In this document: one piece after another, positions 53,604 to 63,612 of the stretch
Position numbering within the stretch: the first letter of the stretch is position 1
Layout of the letters: each line of letters opens with the position of its first letter
DNA from: a bacterium
GTDB lineage: Bacteria; Electryoneota; RPQS01
Direction of reading: 5' to 3'
Length of the DNA stretch: 64,000 bases
NCBI GenBank assembly: GCA_016721565.1
Contig: JADKHW010000001.1
Location: 248,001 to 312,000 of the forward strand
The notes under the pieces: generated by a model
Databases searched by the model: none
What the model was told of the DNA's origin: nothing
Seen by the model: only the letters and a program-made list of their open reading frames with translations
Position numbers and translations under genes: made by a program

Positions 53604-55784
53604 ATGAACAGGCTTATCCTATTCACGATCTTGGTACTGACCATCGTTGCACAAACAGTTCTGGCAACTGATGTTTGTGGTGATGCGTCTGGTATCTGGG
53701 ATGCAACGGGGTCACCTTATAATGTTACATGTGATATCTCGGTACCAGTCGGGCAAACACTTGAAATTAGACCAGGTGTTGAAGTACCTTTACTGGACAC
53801 TCAAGTTTATTGTGTTTGGGAATCTGCAAGCGATCGGAACCGAGGAAGATTCAATATTATTCACGCGCGATTTCCAACAGAGGAGAGTAAATGGTGGGGG
53901 AATAAGATTTCTGAACGCCCAGAACACCCTCTCGTTTGTCGTATTGTGGCATCAGAACGGCAATGCAACCATGACGGGCAATTCAATAGACGACCAGGGC
54001 GGTGCTCTACGTACAAAATACGCGATTGAGATTGAGCATTGCATTGCTGTAAAAAGGAATCGTGCAAACGCTGGTGGCGGAAATCTTTTGGAAAGCGCAG
54101 CTGACAGTCGCATAAACAGTTCAACTTTCATTGGCAATTCAACCAACGATAGTATTTTGGTGCAGGTGCAGGTGCTATTGAAATTCGCAATTCTTCATCA
54201 GTTATAACACGATGCTTGTTTGTATCAAACACTACGCTGACGCTTGGGTGGTGCGATTGTTGTCGATAATTATGGATATCCAGCGACGTCATGTACGTTT
54301 CAGAATTGTACCTTTTCAGCGAAATAGTTGTAGGGCAGACCTATCGGATCCCTCATTGGTCGGTTGGTATGCTGGTCCTCTGAACGTGAATAGCTGCATT
54401 TTTTGGGACAATCTCCAGCCGCCGTTTTGGACGAGTGGTGCTACTATATTAGCCGAATATTCCGATATCCAAGGTAGCTATCCTGGCACAGGAAATATTG
54501 ACATAGATCCACTCTTTGTCGATGCAACAAACGGCGACTTTCATTTACAATCATGTTCGCCGTGTATTGACACAGGTGATCCTTCAACTGTGTTAGACCC
54601 TGATGGAAGCACCGCTGATATGGGGGCTTACCCGTTCACTCATACGAGTTGTTTCGCCACTCCAATTCCGTTTCTGGACAATTTTGATTCGCCTTGTCTT
54701 GAATCGTGCTGGAATCAATCGGGCTCAAAGTTCCTAAGTCAACTGGAGACAGGATTAACTCAGGTTGCCCAGGCACAAATTGTCCTGAATTCGCTGAATT
54801 CAATTTGCCATTGGCGACCTGAGCAATTTATGTTCATGCAGATGGTCATTTCAATCCGCCGGAGGATTATTACGAGCAGCGGTTTAGAGTGCTCTTTGCA
54901 TCGCATCAGAACTAATCCATCGCATCATGTTTGGATATCAAGACAAATCGACTTGCCAAATTACCGAATAGCCACTGGAAGGTGGCTACGAATCCAAATG
55001 GAGATTCATTCTTTGAAACGAGCACAACTTATTTGCGACTTGACAAAATGGGGCCAAGTGTTAGTGCGTCTGCAAGCACGGGTCAATGCAGATGGAGTTT
55101 TGATCGTCAAATTGGATAGCCGACTCCTGACTTACAAAATTGGCTTGCCACAAATGTATCGGCAGACGGCCTCTCGATGCAAACAATACCCGCGGACTTT
55201 GACTTCTTCAGTATTACAACGGAGTATATCCTCCCTCGAGCTTCTTTCCTTCACAGCAACACCGAGCAACAATCGCGTCACATTAAATTGGAGCACGGGT
55301 TCAGAAAGCAAATGTGAGCCATTTCGAGATTGACCGTGATGGTAGTTCGATGGCGCATGTCGCGGCAACGAACAATGCGAGCGGCCATAATTATACTTGG
55401 CTTGATAAAGAGGTTAGTAACGGGCAGACTTATAGCTACACGCTGACTTCAGTTGATTTGGACGGCTCGCGAACAGTTCTTGGAACTGTGGAAGCCACGC
55501 CGCAAGCGGAAGTGATACCAAGTGAATTCATGCTTGCGCAAAATTATCCGAATCCGTTCAACGCTTCGACGACGATTGAGTATTCGTTACCTGAAGCAAC
55601 GGATGTTTCGCTAAAGCTGTTTAACCTTGCCGGACAAGAAGTTGCGGTGCTTGCGAGTGGTGCGCACGCGGCGGGTCGGCATGTTGTCAGCTTGAATGCG
55701 AATGATTTGTCATCGGGAATTTATTTCTATCGATTGGAATCGCCGATGCGGTCTATTCAGCAGAAGATGATTTTGTTGAAATAG
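53604..55784 (+). pseudogene. broken secreted beta-helix protein gene with T9SS sorting domain
   Basis: Pieces of one protein appear in turn in all three frames. It starts with a signal peptide (MNRLILFTILVLTIVAQTVLA) and DVCGDASGIWDATGSPYNV; then come EEDSILFTRDFQQ, ESKWWG, IRFLNAQNTLSF, NGNATMTGNSIDDQGGAL and SSTFIGNST. Next are FWDNLQPPF, SDIQGSYPGTGNIDIDPLFV and SPCIDTGDPS in another frame, and finally a C-terminal domain with FMLAQNYPNPFNASTTIEYS and QQKMILLK. This is a parallel-beta-helix surface protein of the polymorphic-repeat type plus a T9SS tail. At least four shifts lie in the first 350 bases, more follow around 54700-55350, and internal stops are present. The 3' domain (55314-55784) is intact. 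Either a decaying gene or locally poor sequence. Confidence 0.75.
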
Positions 55785-55799
55785 CCAGCGTGTCGCTGG
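55785..55799. repeat. palindrome CCAGCG-TGT-CGCTGG right after the broken gene
   Basis: CCAGCG (55785-55790) pairs with CGCTGG (55794-55799). It resembles the palindrome at 53118-53133. Confidence 0.45.
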
Positions 55800-55839
55800 A
55801 CTGCGCTGGGGGTAACCCACAACGGCGAAATTCAGTCGG

Positions 55840-56094
55840 GGGCGGAACGCCATCCCGCCCTACAATGAAGGCAGGTCAAGACCCGCCACTACGGTGGATA
55901 AGAAGAAGGTCGTGGCTTGGGGCACGACCTTCTTTTGATTTTCGGGCGGATTGCCATCGCCCTACCGGGTGCGGCGGAACTGACCCGGCTCGGCGAGAAG
56001 CGGAATGAAAGAGGTCCTTCAGCCGCGACCTTCAGGATGACGACGCGCTTAGGAGATTGTCGAAGTTGTTGGCGGGGCGGACGCCTGCCGCCCC
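55840..56094. repeat. cluster of short interspersed palindromic repeats
   Basis: Three units share the plan GGGCGG, a GCC-containing loop, CGCCC and then CTAC: 55840-55863, 55944-55965 and 56075-56097. A weaker fourth hairpin lies at 55870-55887. Between them is a sixth-type segment, GGTCCTTCAG...CTTCAGGATGACG (about 56013-56042), which also looks like a dispersed repeat. No gene is supported in 55800-56195. Elements of this style are spread between genes in several candidate-phylum genomes; that comparison is from memory and untested. Confidence 0.65.
55903..55934 (+). terminator. hairpin terminator inside the repeat patch
   Basis: AAGAAGGTCGTG (55903-55914) pairs with CACGACCTTCTT (55923-55934) around an 8-base loop, followed by TTGATTTT. 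It probably ends transcription from the broken gene. Confidence 0.72.
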
Positions 56095-56194
56095 TACAAT
56101 AAGCGGGGTAGCACGGGGGCCAAGCAGAAAGGGGAGGAGCCGCGTGGTTGGGTGGCGGCTTTCCTCTCTTATCTAATTTGGCTATATTGACTTG

Positions 56195-56268
<74 letters not shown>

Positions 56269-56300
56269 TGGAAATGGCGATTGGCTGGCTTGCTAATCAG

Positions 56301-56326
56301 AAAAGCAGGACGTAAATCCTGCTTTT
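56301..56326 (-). terminator. terminator between tRNA-Thr and tRNA-Arg
   Basis: AAAAGCAGGA (56301-56310) pairs with TCCTGCTTTT (56317-56326) around CGTAAA; the T-run on the minus strand suits the tRNA-Thr transcript. tRNA-Arg lies downstream of it, so it may be only a partial stop. Confidence 0.6.
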
Positions 56327-56332
56327 ACAATG

Positions 56333-56405
56333 AGCCGCTGAGGAGACTCGAACTCCTGACCTGCTGATTACGAATCAGCTGCTCTACCAACTGAGCTACA
56401 GCGGC
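56333..56405 (-). tRNA. tRNA-Thr (CGT anticodon)
   Basis: 73 bases on the minus strand. Acceptor GCCGCTG pairs with CAGCGGC, D-arm TAGCTCAGTTGGTAGAGCA, anticodon loop TTCGTAA (anticodon CGT) in a GCTGA/TCAGC stem, and T-arm AGGAGTTCGAGTCTCCT. CCA is not encoded. Confidence 0.95.
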
Positions 56406-56427
56406 GGGCTTGTTTCGAGGAATCACA

Positions 56428-56456
56428 ACTATACCAATTTCAAAGGTTTTTGTCAA
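56428..56456 (-). promoter_or_regulatory. sigma70-type promoter for tRNA-Thr (and tRNA-Arg)
   Basis: On the minus strand TTGACA (56451-56456) and TATAGT (56428-56433), 17 bases apart, 22 bases before the tRNA-Thr 5' end. Confidence 0.8.
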
Positions 56457-56462
56457 GCGGCT

Positions 56463-56994
56463 GTGCTGACCCTCCCGCCTGAGTTCTTTGCCCGCCCGAC
56501 CTTGGACGTGGCCCCCGACTTGATTGGTTGCCTGATCCGCTATCGGTCATGCCTCGCCCGAATCGTGGAGGTCGAGGCCTACACGAATGACGAGGCTTCG
56601 CATGGTTTTCGCCGAACTCCCCGCTCGGCCATAATGCATGACAGCTTTGGCCATGTCTATGTCTATCGCAGCTACGGCGTGCATCTTTGCATGAATTTCA
56701 CGACCGATAGGCGACATTCGGGAGCGGTCCTGATTCGCGCCGCCGAGCCGATTGAAGGGCTTGGGCAGATGCGCAGACGGCGCGGGGATGTGCATGAGAA
56801 AGAGTTGTGCAAAGGGCCGGGGAATCTTACCTGTGCGCTCGGAGTCACGCTGGAACTGAACGAGTCTTTGATCGGTGAGAAAATTGAGGGTGTTAGAAGG
56901 AACGGCTACTTCAATTGCCTGCTCGACGCGGATCGGAATTTCCAAAGCCAAAGAGTTGCCGTGGAGATTTTTTGATCCGAATAGCGTGTGTTAG
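56463..56994 (+). CDS. mpg: 3-methyladenine DNA glycosylase (AAG/Mpg family, frameshifted near the end)
   Basis: An AAG-fold glycosylase that removes alkylated purines from DNA. It has LARPTLDVAPDLIG-type start (FARPTLDVAPDLIG), IVEVEAYTNDEASHGFR with the catalytic Glu, SFGHVYVYRSYGVHLCMNF and the AVLIRAAEP strand. Read in its own frame it stops at 56975 after an unconvincing end. In the next frame (+1) the family end appears: STRIGISKAKELPWRFF, stopping at 56994. The shift lies near 56886-56892, a GGG run. The restored protein is about 176 residues. The start is GTG at 56463. Confidence 0.85.
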
Positions 56995-57020
56995 CGGAAC
57001 AGCGCGCTAAATCGCTCGGC

Positions 57021-58139
57021 TCAACTCTCTTCTTTGACGGGCAAGTCGAACAGATCCGAGTAGTCCGGTTTCTTGGGCATGTTTTCAGGCGGAACGGGGG
57101 GAATATCCGGCGGGGCCATGGCCTCAAGTTTTGTAAGCGGAATATAGTAGCTCTTGAGACCTTCAGTGCAGTTGCGGCACATCTCTTCAACGCGGCCATG
57201 ACGAATCAATTGAGTGCGGAAACTGTTGTACTTTTCTCCGTGCCAAATGGTTTTGAAATCTTGCGACAGAGCATTGCCCATTAGGAATTGCTCATCCTTG
57301 TCGAAGCAGCACGGCACTACATTGCCGTTCCAGTCAATCATCGTCGAGAACCATAGCCGCTTGCAGGATTGATAGCGCCGCTTGGTTTCCCAGCGCTGTC
57401 CTTGTTTTTCGTAACGACGCAGTTCTTCAAGATCAGGTAAGTATTGCGCGGCCTGCTCTTCGGAATAGATTTGCGCGGTTTTGATCTCGACTGAATCCGC
57501 TCCCCATTCTTTAGCTTTAGCGCGCAAATAGGGAATCTCATGCTGGTTATGCTTCATCGGCAGCCACTGCATGATCATCTTGGGTGTCTTGCTGCCGCGT
57601 GCATCGCGCAGTTTGCGAAACTCTTTCATGTTCTCAACGACGACTTCAAGCTCGCCGCCGATGCGGTAGATCTTGTAGCTATCCGGAGTCAACCCGTCAA
57701 TTGAGAACACAAGCTCGGAAAGTCCGGCATCGAGCAAGCGAGTCATAAGATTGCGCCGATGCAATAATGTTCCGTTTGTTGAAACCATCGTGTAGATGCC
57801 GCGCTTGGTGGCTTCTGAGATCATCTCGGGCAAGTGATCGTTGATCGTCGGTTCGCCTTGATTCCATAGTGCGATGACCTTCACGTATCTGCCTACGTTG
57901 TCGAGCATCAGTTTGAAATTCTCAAGTGACATGACGCCGAGGTCACGTTTTAGCTCTCGAGCGCCAATCGGACATAGCGGGCAACGCAGATTGCAGCGGC
58001 TTATCGGCTCAATCATGATGCTGATCGGATAGCCCCACACCAACGGCCGCTTGACGACATGCGACAGCACATAGCCGCTCGACAGAGCGGCCAAGTTGGC
58101 CAGAAAATCAGGTCTTAATGATAGACCGCGCGGTAGCAA
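57021..58139 (-). CDS. radical SAM protein with SPASM-type C-terminal cysteines
   Basis: A 372-residue radical SAM enzyme. The cluster motif CNLRCPLC is at residues 49-56, followed by GVMSLENFKLMLD, ALWNQGEPTIND and FSIDGLTPDSYKIYRIGG, which form the barrel. A C-terminal SPASM region has YQSCKRLW, VVPCCFD and CRNCTEG for extra clusters. The first 40 residues are an N-terminal helical part. Such enzymes modify peptides or cofactors; no peptide precursor gene is adjacent. The start is TTG at 58139 with GGAG eight bases upstream. The end is Pro-rich. Confidence 0.85.
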   Translation of the reverse strand: MLPRGLSLRPDFLANLAALSSGYVLSHVVKRPLVWGYPISIMIEPISRCNLRCPLCPIGARELKRDLGVMSLENFKLMLDNVGRYVKVIALWNQGEPTINDHLPEMISEATKRGIYTMVSTNGTLLHRRNLMTRLLDAGLSELVFSIDGLTPDSYKIYRIGGELEVVVENMKEFRKLRDARGSKTPKMIMQWLPMKHNQHEIPYLRAKAKEWGADSVEIKTAQIYSEEQAAQYLPDLEELRRYEKQGQRWETKRRYQSCKRLWFSTMIDWNGNVVPCCFDKDEQFLMGNALSQDFKTIWHGEKYNSFRTQLIRHGRVEEMCRNCTEGLKSYYIPLTKLEAMAPPDIPPVPPENMPKKPDYSDLFDLPVKEES

Positions 58140-58252
58140 ATTAGCAACTCCAAAAGCTTAGGTTTCGCTCAAATCTACGCGCTTTTGGCAAAACATGCAA
58201 CGGTGTTCACTCAAGTTGCAAAATAAGAGTACGCCAGCAGAGGTCCCCTCAC

Positions 58253-61051
58253 ATGACTCGCATACTTGCACTCCTCGTAATGGCCGCATTAGTCGCCTGG
58301 TTTGCTTTTGCTCAAACCAAATCGTCTCCTCGCGAAGAAGAGGGTGGCCCTTTTCCGTCGGAGTGGTTCATGCAGCAGCGCACGTGGCCTGAACCTTATC
58401 TTGATCCGGCGCGTGTCTTGAATGGCGCTCGCGAAGCGGCTCGCATGCGAAATAGTTCGCTTGACGAAGATCCGTTCTGGGTGCAACGTGGTCCGACGAA
58501 TATCGGTGGCCGTGTCACGGATATCGTTGGTCATCCAACGAATGACAGTATCTATTATGTTGGTAGCGCGACCGGCGGTATCTTCAAGACGATAGACGGT
58601 GGCCGCAACTACACTCCGATAACGGATGCGCTTCCAACTCCGTCGATTGGTGCGTTGGCGCTTGATCCGCAGAACCCGAACACGATCTACTGCGGCACGG
58701 GCGAAGCGAATTCTTCGGGCTTTAGCTATTTCGGATCTGGACTTTACAAGAGCACAAACGGCGGCGATACATGGCAGCTCAGCGGACTTGCCGATAGTCG
58801 GTACATTGCTCGGATTGTGGTGCATCCACAAGACCCAAGCAATGTTTGGGTCGCGGCGATGGGCGAGTTGTTCATCACAGGAGGCGAACGCGGCATCTAC
58901 TTTAGCGATGATGCCGGAGCCACTTGGGAACGCAAGCTCTTTGTGAATGATTCGACCGGCGCTTGCGACGTTGTGGTTGATCCTGAGAATCCGGATATCG
59001 TTTATGCCGCAACTTGGCAGCGGATTCGCACGCCGGAGGAACGACGTGCCGGTGGAAGAGGCACAGGCATCTATAAGTCAATCAATCGCGGAGAAACGTG
59101 GGCGCGGCTTTCTTCCGGATTGCCGCCGATTGGAGACGATGTTGGCCGAGTCGGACTCGCCATCTCGCAATCTAATCCGAATGTGCTTTATGCGAGCTAC
59201 TCAGATCATCCAGGATTCTTTCTTGGAGTTTTTCGGACTGCAAACGGCGGAGAAGAGTGGGCGCAGACAAACGACGGAAGCTTGTCAGATATGTACTCCA
59301 ATTTTGGTTGGTACTTCGGCAATATTCGAGTTAGGCCAGACGATGAGAACATGGTGTTTGTTTTCGGAGTGACGCTACATCGCTCATCAAACGGCGGCGC
59401 AAGCTGGACAGAGATTGGAACTGATGTGCACGTTGATCATCACGCGATGTGGTTTGATCCGCAACAGCCGTTTAGATTTTTACTCGGCAATGACGGCGGC
59501 TTCTATCGCACATTGAACAACGGTAATGATTTTACCGATTTGAATAATTTCCCCGCGATTCAGTACTATGCGGGATCGTATGACGCGCACCAGCCGCAGC
59601 GACTATACGGCGGCACGCAGGACAACGGCACGCTGCGAAGTCTGACCGGAGCGATTGACGAATATGAGCGGATTTACGGTGGTGACGGTTTCTACACACT
59701 GGTTGATCCGTCCAATAACAATTACATCTACGCGGAATACCAGTACGGTGGACTTGGCCGCAGTACAAATGGCGGGGCTGATTTCGGTTGGGCGCTAAAC
59801 GGAATTGATGATGCAGAACGGCTCAATTGGTCCACACCGGTTGTGATGGATCCGAACAATCCGCAGATTCTCTATTATGGCGCTGAACGAGTTTACAAGA
59901 CTACGAACCGCGCACAAAATTGGACGGCAATAAGTCCTGATCTGACAAATGGTCCCGGAGCGGGAAATCTCGCCTTTGGTACCATCGCGTCGATTGCAGT
60001 TTCATCTACAAATTCACAAGTGATCTATGCCGGGACGGATGACGCCAACGTTTGGGTGACAACTAACGGCGGTACGAACTGGGAGTTGCGTAATACCGGC
60101 CTGCCGACTCGTTGGATTACGCGCGTGACGCCGCATCCGACTGATGTCAATGAAGCTTTGCTCACAATTTCGGGCTATCGCAATGCCGAACAACAGGCGC
60201 ATCTCTATCGCACGACAAATCAGGGTCAAAGTTGGGTTGAAGTCGGTGCAAGCTTGCCCGATGTTCCACTAAACGATGTCATGTACGACTCAATCTACGC
60301 CAATAGAATCTATGTAGCGTCAGATTTTGGAATCTTCTGGAGCCAAGACAACGGCTCGACATGGGCCGCGCTTGGTCGTGGGCTGCCGCCTGTTCCGACT
60401 CTTGACATGTTCATTAATAATCCGATGCGGACACTTGTTGCCGCTACCTATGGCAGGTCGTTTGTTACTTTGCCGCTCGATTCCTTGGGCAGCAATCACA
60501 GACCTGTTATAGTATTGCTTACACCGGACATTGCTCCCGGCGGCTCGCTCAATATCATCATCGGCACGACGGTTGATTTTGCTGTTCAGGCCAATGACGA
60601 GGACGAAGACTCGCTCCGTTATGTGTGGCGTGTTCACGGTCAAGAGGTCTCGACGAATGCAACAATGCAATACCAGTTCACTACAGTCAGCAGCGATTGC
60701 GTGAGTGTTGATGTGAGCGACGGTTTTTTGCATGTGTTCGGATACATTCCAGTCAATGTAACGCTTGCAGGAAACGAAACGGCAATTCCCAATAGATTTG
60801 GATTGACTTCTTTCCCAAATCCGTTCAACAACGAAACTCGCATCGCATTTACGCTCGAAAAAGCCAGTCAGACTCGCGTCACGATCTACTCAATTTCCGG
60901 CCAGCTCGTCACTCGATTGCATGACGGCATGATGATTTCAGGCGAACATAGTCTCGCGTGGCGTCCTGATAATAACGCATCCGGAACATACATTGCCGAA
61001 TTACAATCCGGCAGCATCACGGCCCGCACCAAACTTATCTATTTGAAATGA
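58253..61051 (+). CDS. secreted BNR/sortilin-like propeller protein with T9SS sorting domain
   Basis: A 932-residue protein. After a signal peptide (MTRILALLVMAALVAWFAFA) come many BNR/Asp-box repeats (SxNGGxTW type, for example KSTNGGDTW, YFSDDAGATWE, TNGGTNWE, SQDNGSTWA) forming sortilin/VPS10-like beta-propellers, to about residue 740. Then an Ig-like domain (PVIVLLTPDIAPGGS to about 830) and the T9SS type A tail starting SFPNPFNNETRIAF and ending KLIYLK. The C-terminal gene end overlaps the next start by four bases (ATGA). Related proteins are often called glycosyl hydrolases, but Asp-box repeats alone do not prove an enzyme. Confidence 0.88.
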   Translation: MTRILALLVMAALVAWFAFAQTKSSPREEEGGPFPSEWFMQQRTWPEPYLDPARVLNGAREAARMRNSSLDEDPFWVQRGPTNIGGRVTDIVGHPTNDSIYYVGSATGGIFKTIDGGRNYTPITDALPTPSIGALALDPQNPNTIYCGTGEANSSGFSYFGSGLYKSTNGGDTWQLSGLADSRYIARIVVHPQDPSNVWVAAMGELFITGGERGIYFSDDAGATWERKLFVNDSTGACDVVVDPENPDIVYAATWQRIRTPEERRAGGRGTGIYKSINRGETWARLSSGLPPIGDDVGRVGLAISQSNPNVLYASYSDHPGFFLGVFRTANGGEEWAQTNDGSLSDMYSNFGWYFGNIRVRPDDENMVFVFGVTLHRSSNGGASWTEIGTDVHVDHHAMWFDPQQPFRFLLGNDGGFYRTLNNGNDFTDLNNFPAIQYYAGSYDAHQPQRLYGGTQDNGTLRSLTGAIDEYERIYGGDGFYTLVDPSNNNYIYAEYQYGGLGRSTNGGADFGWALNGIDDAERLNWSTPVVMDPNNPQILYYGAERVYKTTNRAQNWTAISPDLTNGPGAGNLAFGTIASIAVSSTNSQVIYAGTDDANVWVTTNGGTNWELRNTGLPTRWITRVTPHPTDVNEALLTISGYRNAEQQAHLYRTTNQGQSWVEVGASLPDVPLNDVMYDSIYANRIYVASDFGIFWSQDNGSTWAALGRGLPPVPTLDMFINNPMRTLVAATYGRSFVTLPLDSLGSNHRPVIVLLTPDIAPGGSLNIIIGTTVDFAVQANDEDEDSLRYVWRVHGQEVSTNATMQYQFTTVSSDCVSVDVSDGFLHVFGYIPVNVTLAGNETAIPNRFGLTSFPNPFNNETRIAFTLEKASQTRVTIYSISGQLVTRLHDGMMISGEHSLAWRPDNNASGTYIAELQSGSITARTKLIYLK

Positions 61052-62289
61052 TCCGTTTATTCAAAATCACCCTCGCTGTGCTCTTGTTTGCAATGGCCTC
61101 TGTGTCGAACGCGCAAGACACATTGCGGGTTATGACATACAATATTCTCAATTTCTCCGGTTCAAGTTCGGATCGCATTGACGAATTGCGGAAAATAATG
61201 AGAAATGTGCAGCCTGATTTGGTTGTTAATCAAGAAGTCATAGACCAATCGGCAGTGAATAATATTTTGGCACAAGTTTTCCGACAGATGGATCCTGACT
61301 GGGAAGCGGCCAGTTTTGTAAATGGACCTGATACGGACAACGCCTGCTTCTATTTGTCATCCCGTCTATCCCTAATTAGTCAAAGGCAAATAGCAACTCC
61401 ATTGCGTGATTTTTCTGAATACGTATTCACAAACTCTGCAATGGGTGGCGATCAGTTTAGAATGTACTCTGGTCATTTGAAAGCGAGTTCGGGATCAGAC
61501 AATGAGCAACGGCGCTTAGCGGAAGCAGAGGTGCTCCGAGGTGAACTTGATGAACTTCCGGTGGGTTCAATGTTCATGTTCTGCGGTGATTTCAATCTTT
61601 ATTCCTCTTTTGAACCCGCGTATCAGTTATTACTTGGACTTGGTGACAATCCGAACGGCCGATTGCTTGATCCAATTAATAGACCCGGTGCCTGGAACAA
61701 TAGCGTATCGTTCGCAGATATCCATACGCAGTCTCCTCGCACTGCATCGTTTGGTGGTGGTGCAACCGGCGGGATGGATGATCGTTTTGACTTTATTCTC
61801 GCATCGGCAGCATGGATGGATACCTCAGGATCATACGCAATCCCATCGACCTATCATACAGTTGGAAATGATGGATTGCATTTCAATCAAGCAATAAATG
61901 ACGGAACCAATCAAGCTGTCCCCGATAGCGTGGCAGATGCATTGCATGATTGTTCTGACCACCTTCCAGTCGCAGTTGATGTTGTACTTCGCAGTAGCGG
62001 TACACCCATTTCACCGACCGCACCGATTGCAGAATCGCCCGCGCTCATGCATTGTTATCCAAACCCGTTCAATTCGCAAATCGCAATTGAATTGAGCCCG
62101 TCTCTGTTTGCAGGGCAACTTCGCGTGTTCGATGTGCTGGGCCGCGTTGTAAGTATGATGCCGATCAGCGCTGGGATGAGCACGCGCACGTTAAATATCG
62201 ACTTTTCAGGTCAAACGTCAGGTGCATATTTCGTGATGCTGCATCGCGGCACGGAGTCGGAAGTAACCAAAATCATTTTGCAGAAGTAG
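61048..62289 (+). CDS. secreted endonuclease/exonuclease/phosphatase-family protein with T9SS sorting domain
   Basis: A 413-residue protein with a signal peptide (about residues 1-23). The EEP fold begins RVMTYNILNF and has NQEVIDQ (metal Glu), CGDFNLYSSF (Asp/Asn pair), DDRFDFILAS and DHLPVAVDV, the catalytic His-containing end. The C-terminal 75 residues are a T9SS tail beginning MHCYPNPFNSQIAIEL and ending TKIILQK. It could cleave extracellular DNA or phosphodiesters. It overlaps the BNR gene by four bases and der by none (6 bases gap), so a secreted and a cytoplasmic protein share a transcript. Confidence 0.87.
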   Translation: MIRLFKITLAVLLFAMASVSNAQDTLRVMTYNILNFSGSSSDRIDELRKIMRNVQPDLVVNQEVIDQSAVNNILAQVFRQMDPDWEAASFVNGPDTDNACFYLSSRLSLISQRQIATPLRDFSEYVFTNSAMGGDQFRMYSGHLKASSGSDNEQRRLAEAEVLRGELDELPVGSMFMFCGDFNLYSSFEPAYQLLLGLGDNPNGRLLDPINRPGAWNNSVSFADIHTQSPRTASFGGGATGGMDDRFDFILASAAWMDTSGSYAIPSTYHTVGNDGLHFNQAINDGTNQAVPDSVADALHDCSDHLPVAVDVVLRSSGTPISPTAPIAESPALMHCYPNPFNSQIAIELSPSLFAGQLRVFDVLGRVVSMMPISAGMSTRTLNIDFSGQTSGAYFVMLHRGTESEVTKIILQK

Positions 62290-62295
62290 GACAGA

Positions 62296-63612
62296 TTGAG
62301 TTTTCCAGTTGTAGCAATTGTTGGTCGCCCGAACGTCGGCAAGTCCACGATCTTTAATCGTATGACGCGAACGAATCGCGCGATTACGTCTCCCGAGCCG
62401 GGAGTCACGCGCGACCGTCACGTCGGCACCGTGGAGTTTGAGGGCCGCGAGTTTTTGGTCATGGACACAGGCGGATGGGTTCCACGCTCCGAAGAATTGT
62501 TCGATGCAGCTATTCGTGAACAGGTGAAATTCGCGCTGGAAGAGTGCGACGTTGTCTTATTTATTGGTGACACGCAGACTGGCCTAACTGATTCTGATCT
62601 TGAAATTGCACAATTGCTTAAGAAGTCAAACCTTCCCGTAGTTGTTGCGATCAATAAGACCGATAACTTTAATATGGAAGCGGAGATTCCCGCATTCTAC
62701 AAGCTTGGCCTCGGCGATCCGCAGCCGCTCAGCGCAATTCAAGGGTATGGTTTCGGCGAGTTACTCGAAAAGATATGTGAAGTTCTCCCCGAGTCCGGTG
62801 GCAAGACGGTTGAGCGCCCGCGTCCGCTAATTGCAGTGATCGGTCGGCCCAATACAGGTAAGTCCTCACTTGTGAATGCTTTGCTTGGCGAACAGCGACA
62901 CATTGTCACGGAAATCGCAGGAACAACTCGCGATTCCATTGACAGCGTCGTGAAATACTATAAGCAATCATTGACGCTGATAGACACAGCCGGATTACGC
63001 CGCAAGGCAAAGGTCAAAGAGGCGCTCGAATTTTATACGACCGTTCGCACGCAAAAAGCCTTGAAAGAGTGCGACATTGCTATCGTAATGATAGAGGCCC
63101 AAGAAGGGCTACTCGCGCAAGATGTGAAGATTTTGCAAGAGGCAGTCACATATGGTAAAGGCGTGATTCTCTGTCTGAACAAGTGGGACTTGGTTGAAAA
63201 AGATGAGCGCACAGCCGGACTCATCGCAGAGGAAGTGGACGAGCGTTTGTCCAATATCAACTTCATTGAAAAGCTGTTCATTTCCGCCAAAGACATGCAG
63301 CGCGTTCATAAAGTTATTGAAGTGGCGTTGCGTGTACATGAAGAGCGTCAAAAACGCATTTCAACAGGTGAATTGAATCGCTTCCTCAAGCAATTGATGG
63401 ATCGTCAGCCGCCTCCGGCTGTTAAAGGTCACGATTTGCGGCTCGACTATGTAACTCAAGCCGAAGCCGAACCCCCGACATTCATCCTGTTCTCGCGTTG
63501 GGCCAAGTTGATTCCTGAGAACTATCAACTGTTTCTCGAGCGTAGATTGCGTGAGCAATACGGATTTGATGGCGTCCCAATTAGATTATTCTTTAGAGGA
63601 AAGAAGCAATGA
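62296..63612 (+). CDS. der: ribosome biogenesis GTPase Der (EngA)
   Basis: A 438-residue protein with two tandem GTPase domains: G1 motifs GRPNVGKST (about 10-18) and GRPNTGKSS (about 183-191), switch DTGGW and DTAGL, NKTD and NKWD for guanine binding. The C-terminal KH-like domain ends VPIRLFFRGKKQ, the family ending. It acts in 50S subunit assembly. The start is TTG at 62296 with AGGA upstream. The stop overlaps the priA start by four bases. Confidence 0.96.
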   Translation: MSFPVVAIVGRPNVGKSTIFNRMTRTNRAITSPEPGVTRDRHVGTVEFEGREFLVMDTGGWVPRSEELFDAAIREQVKFALEECDVVLFIGDTQTGLTDSDLEIAQLLKKSNLPVVVAINKTDNFNMEAEIPAFYKLGLGDPQPLSAIQGYGFGELLEKICEVLPESGGKTVERPRPLIAVIGRPNTGKSSLVNALLGEQRHIVTEIAGTTRDSIDSVVKYYKQSLTLIDTAGLRRKAKVKEALEFYTTVRTQKALKECDIAIVMIEAQEGLLAQDVKILQEAVTYGKGVILCLNKWDLVEKDERTAGLIAEEVDERLSNINFIEKLFISAKDMQRVHKVIEVALRVHEERQKRISTGELNRFLKQLMDRQPPPAVKGHDLRLDYVTQAEAEPPTFILFSRWAKLIPENYQLFLERRLREQYGFDGVPIRLFFRGKKQ

